From Pisaster brevispinus (Eukaryota; Echinodermata; Asteroidea; Forcipulatida; Asteriidae): DNA of 64,000 nt. Below are positions 61,426 through 64,000 of this stretch, one piece after another (position 1 is the first letter of the stretch; each line of letters begins with the position of its first letter). A model generated the notes under the pieces. That model searched no databases, had not been told where the DNA came from, and worked only from the letters and a program-made list of their open reading frames with translations. Position numbers and translations under genes: made by a program. The stretch is from positions 372,001-436,000 of the forward strand of contig JAMKCF010000076.1 of assembly GCA_023634235.1 (NCBI GenBank). Reading direction: 5' to 3'.

Positions 61426-64000
61426 CAAATATTCCCAAAATTCGACCCCCGGTAACATGGTGATTTTCGGCGATCACTTTTCGCGGACACCTCCCCCGAC
61501 GGTGCTGGTTGGAATTTGAAGACCGCAACCATTTTATTCCATGAATTATTGAGGTTTTTTGGGCAAGAAAGATGTCGTCACTTTTTGCTAGAAAGCTCCT
61601 AATTGCCCAGGTTTTGGGATTTGGCCATGTCCCCACACAGAAAAGGTCTTCAGGGAAGTCTAGCCTAGAACGCTGCACCGTCAAATCGCACTTTTGTTTT
61701 CGACCCCAAAAATCAAAATGGCGACAGGGTACTACCTGTCAAATATTCCCAAAATTCGACCCCCGGTAACATGGTCATATTCGGCGATCACTTTTCGCGG
61801 ACACCTCCCCCGACGGTGCTGGTTGGAATTTGAAGGCCGCAACCATTTTATTCCATGAATTATTGAGGTTTTTTGGGCAAGAAAGATGGCGTCACTTTTT
61901 GCTAGAAAGCTCCTAATTGCCCAGGTTTTGGGATTTGGCCATGTCCCCACACAGAAAAGGTCTTCAGGGAAGTCTAGTCTAGAACGCTGCACCGTCAAAT
62001 CGCACTTTTGTTTTGGACCCCAAAAATCAAAATGGCGACAGGGTACTACCTGTCAAATATTCCCAAAATTCGACCCCCGGTAACATGGTGATTTTCGGCG
62101 ATCACTTTTCGCGGACACCTCCCCCGACGGTGCTGGTTGGAATTTGAAGGCCGCAACCATTTTATTCCATGAATTATTGAGGTTTTTTGGGCAAGAAAGA
62201 TGGCGTCACTTTTTGCTAGAAAGCTCCTAATTGCCCAGGTTTTGGGATTTGGCCATGTCCCCACACAGAAAAGGTCTTCAGGGAAGTCTAGCCTAGAACG
62301 CTGCACCGTCAAATCGCACTTTTGTTTTCGACCCCAAAAATCAAAATGGCGACAGGGTACTACCTGTCAAATATTCCCAAAATTCGACCCCCGGTAACAT
62401 GGTGATTTTCGGCGATCACTTTTCGCGGACACCTCCCCCGACGGTGCTGGTTGGAATTTGAAGGCCGCAACCATTTTATTCCATGAATTATTGAGGTTTT
62501 TTGGGCAAGAAAGATGGCGTCACTTTTTGCTAGAAAGCTCCTAATTGCCCAGGTTTTGGGATTTGGCCATGTCCCCACACAGAAAAGGTCTTCAGGGAAG
62601 TCTAGTCTAGAACGCTGCACCGTCAAATCGCACTTTTGTTTTCGACCCCAAAAATCAAAATGGCGACAGGGTACTACCTGTCAAATATTCCCAAAATTCG
62701 ACCCCCGGTAACATGGTGATTTTCGGCGATCACTTTTCGCGGACACCTCCCCCGACCGTGCTGGTTGGAATTTGAAGGCCGCAACCATTTTATTCCATGA
62801 ATTATTGAGGTTTTTTGGGCAAGAAAGATGGCGTCACTTTTTGCTAGAAAGCTCCTAATTGCCCAGGTTTTGGGATTTGGCCATGTCCCCACACAGAAAA
62901 GGTCTTCAGGGAAGCTCTAGTCTAGAACGCTGCACCGTCAAATCGCACTTTTGTTTTGGACCCCAAAAATCAAAATGGCGACAGGGTACTACCTGTCAAA
63001 TATTCCCAAAATTCGACCCCCGGTAACATGGTGATTTTCGGCGATCACTTTTCGCGGACACCTCCCCCGACGGTGCTGGTTGGAATTTGAAGGCCGCAAC
63101 CATTTTATTCCATGAATTATTGAGGTTTTTTGGACAAGAAAGATGGCGTCACTTTTTGCTAGAAAGCTCCTAATTGCCCAGGTTTTGGGATTTGGCCATG
63201 TCCCCACACAGAAAAGGTCTTCAGGGAAGTCTAGTCTAGAACGCTGCACCGTCAAATCGCACTTTTGTTTTCGACCCCAAAAATCAAAATGGCGACAGGG
63301 TACTACCTGTCAAATATTCCCAAAATTCGACCCCCGGTAACATGGTGATTTTCGGCGATCACTTTTCGCGGACACCTCCCCCGACGGTGCTGGTTGGAAT
63401 TTGAAGGCCGCAACCATTTTATTCCATGAATTATTGAGGTTTTTTGGGCAAGAAAGATGGCGTCACTTTTTGCTAGAAAGCTCCTAATTGCCCAGGTTTT
63501 GGGATTTGGCCATGTCCCCACACAGAAAAGGTCTTCAGGGAAGTCTAGTCTAGAACGCTGCACCGTCAAATCGCACTTTTGTTTTCGACCCCAAAAATCA
63601 AAATGGCGACAGGGTACTACCTGTCAAATATTCCCAAAATTCGACCCCCGGTAACATGGTGATTTTCGGCGATCACTTTTCGCGGACACCTCCCCCGACG
63701 GTGCTGGTTGGAATTTGAAGGCCGCAACCATTTTATTCCATGAATTATTGAGGTTTTTTGGGCAAGAAAGATGGCGTCACTTTTTGCTAGAAAGCTCCTA
63801 ATTGCCCAGGTTTTGGGATTTGGCCATGTCCCCACACAGAAAAGGTCTTCAGGGAAGTCTAGTCTAGAACGCTGCACCGTCAAATCGCACTTTTGTTTTC
63901 GACCCCAAAAATCAAAATGGCGACAGGGTACTACCTGTCAAATATTCCCAAAATTCGACCCCCGGTAACATGGTGATTTTCGGCGATCACTTTTCGCGGA

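Larger units (their letters stand above)
61258..61571 (+). repeat. Representative 314-bp monomer (right subfamily)
   Basis: Landmarks by monomer position: 1 ATGGCGTCAC; 88-98 TCTAGTCTAGA, a near-palindrome with one central base; 118 CACTTTTG; 128 TTCGACCCC; 147 ATGGCGACAGG; 153-168 ACAGGGTACTACCTGT, an imperfect inverted repeat; 184 TTCGACCCCCGG; 200 ATGGTGATT (ATGGCGATT in other copies); 218 CACTTTTCGCGG; 250 GGTTGGAATTT (GGTTCGAATTT in the left subfamily); 298-303 a run of six T that gains or loses one T in several copies. A hand count of the closely similar consensus gives 77 C, 70 G (46.8% GC) and 15 CpG. This copy has one private change, GAAGACCGC for GAAGGCCGC near 61523. The phase is arbitrary, since a tandem repeat has no natural start. 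Confidence 0.95.
1..64000. repeat. Tandem satellite array, about 314-bp monomer, entire window
   Basis: Every part of the window is a copy of one monomer, head-to-tail, all in the same orientation. Phased on ATGGCGTCACTTTTTG, there are 202 starts between 249 and 63771; removing three extra 137-bp segments, the mean spacing is 314.0 bp. Most spacings are exactly 314; the rest are 311, 313 or 315, apart from listed exceptions (299, 304, 305, 318, 319, 322, 334 and 451). Neighbouring monomers on the right often look identical, while left-hand monomers differ at several sites. Neither array edge is in the window, so the array is larger than 64 kb. Such arrays are typical of eukaryotic centromeric, pericentromeric or subtelomeric heterochromatin; that location is inference. 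I do not recognise the monomer as a named satellite family. Copy number in an assembled array may be affected by assembly collapse. Confidence 0.98.
10180..64000 (+). repeat. Right subfamily domain (TTGGAA type)
   Basis: From the composite monomer at 9962 onward, monomers carry CTTTTCGCGGACACC, GGTTGGAATTT, GGGCAAGAAAG and TTTTTGCTAG, with one clear exception near 23.0 kb. Divergence between neighbours is much lower than on the left, often with no difference visible over several monomers. Local variants are confined to stretches of a few to a few dozen monomers, as expected from recent local amplification by unequal exchange or conversion. Confidence 0.93.
54199..64000 (+). repeat. Right subfamily, highly uniform end zone
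   Basis: Starts run every 314 bp from 54346 to 63771, except 55916-56229 (313, GGCATGTCC), 60311-60630 (319, a TACT insertion plus an extra C) and 62828-63143 (315, an extra C in GGGAAGCTCTAG). Most monomers carry ATGGTGATT. Monomers 57171 to 58741 appear identical to one another. Minor variants are CTTCAGGAAAG (near 56305 and 59760), CTTCAAGAAAG (near 59446), TCTAGCCTAG (near 61660 and 62288) and TTTTGGACCCC (near 62010 and 62954). The zone runs to the window edge, where the last monomer (63771) is cut at 230 bp. Confidence 0.9.

Noticed and set aside
1..64000. CRISPR array
   Set aside because: The repeats are 314 bp and abut directly, with no unique spacers and no cas genes.
1..64000. CENP-B box in the monomer
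   Set aside because: I compared each TTCG and CCCG context with the pattern NTTCGNNNNANNCGGGN on both strands and found no match in either subfamily.
1..64000. Transposable element, LTR or rDNA repeat
   Set aside because: No terminal repeats, target-site duplications, polyprotein or transposase-like frames and no recognisable rRNA sequence. The unit is too short and strictly tandem.

Overview
The whole window is one uninterrupted tandem satellite array. A monomer of about 314 bp is repeated head-to-tail, always in the same orientation, from base 1 to base 64000. I phased the array on the segment ATGGCGTCACTTTTTG. That gives 202 monomer starts (first 249, last 63771), with a partial monomer at each edge. 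Most spacings are exactly 314 bp; nearly all others are 311-315 bp. No edge or flanking unique sequence is visible. I see no credible protein-coding gene, RNA gene, transposon or CRISPR array. Since 314 is not a multiple of 3, the short 65-aa (+) and 88-aa (-) reading frames that recur in every monomer change frame from one monomer to the next; I regard them as by-products of the repeat.

An array of this size and regularity, with higher-order structure, indicates a eukaryotic nuclear genome, most likely centromeric, pericentromeric or subtelomeric heterochromatin. The taxon cannot be told from the sequence. A hand-counted monomer is about 47% GC with 15 CpGs (observed/expected about 0.87).

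Layout. (1) 1 to about 10.0-10.2 kb: an older, more diverse subfamily marked by GGTTCGAATTT and mostly CTTTTTGCGG. It is organised in higher-order repeats: a six-monomer unit of 1882 bp (249-2130, repeated from 2131 and partly from 6829), an expanded run of one monomer type with a five-monomer (1569 bp) duplication (about 3.7-6.5 kb), and a crossover hybrid at 8082. (2) About 10.2 kb to the right edge: a younger, more uniform subfamily marked by GGTTGGAATTT and CTTTTCGCGG. It divides into zones by local variants: AAAAGTC monomers (14.2-21.7 kb); a zone with rearranged monomers and one conversion-like tract of the left subfamily (21.7-26.3 kb); repeated multi-monomer cassettes (26.3-36.4 kb); mixed ATGGCGATT/ATGGTGATT monomers (36.4-48.3 kb); a private triplet (48.3-49.0 kb); a block with three copies of a 137-bp partial duplication (51.6-54.2 kb); and a very uniform, mostly ATGGTGATT zone to the end.

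The most notable signal is that every indel of 4 bp or more that I found lies in, or has a breakpoint in, one short segment of the monomer: the imperfect inverted repeat ACAGGGTACTACCTGT (monomer positions 153-168). At least six structurally different events occur there, including deletions, a TACT duplication, a template-switch-like insertion and the 137-bp duplication. This suggests a fragile, fork-stalling or nuclease-sensitive site that may help drive the array's rearrangement.
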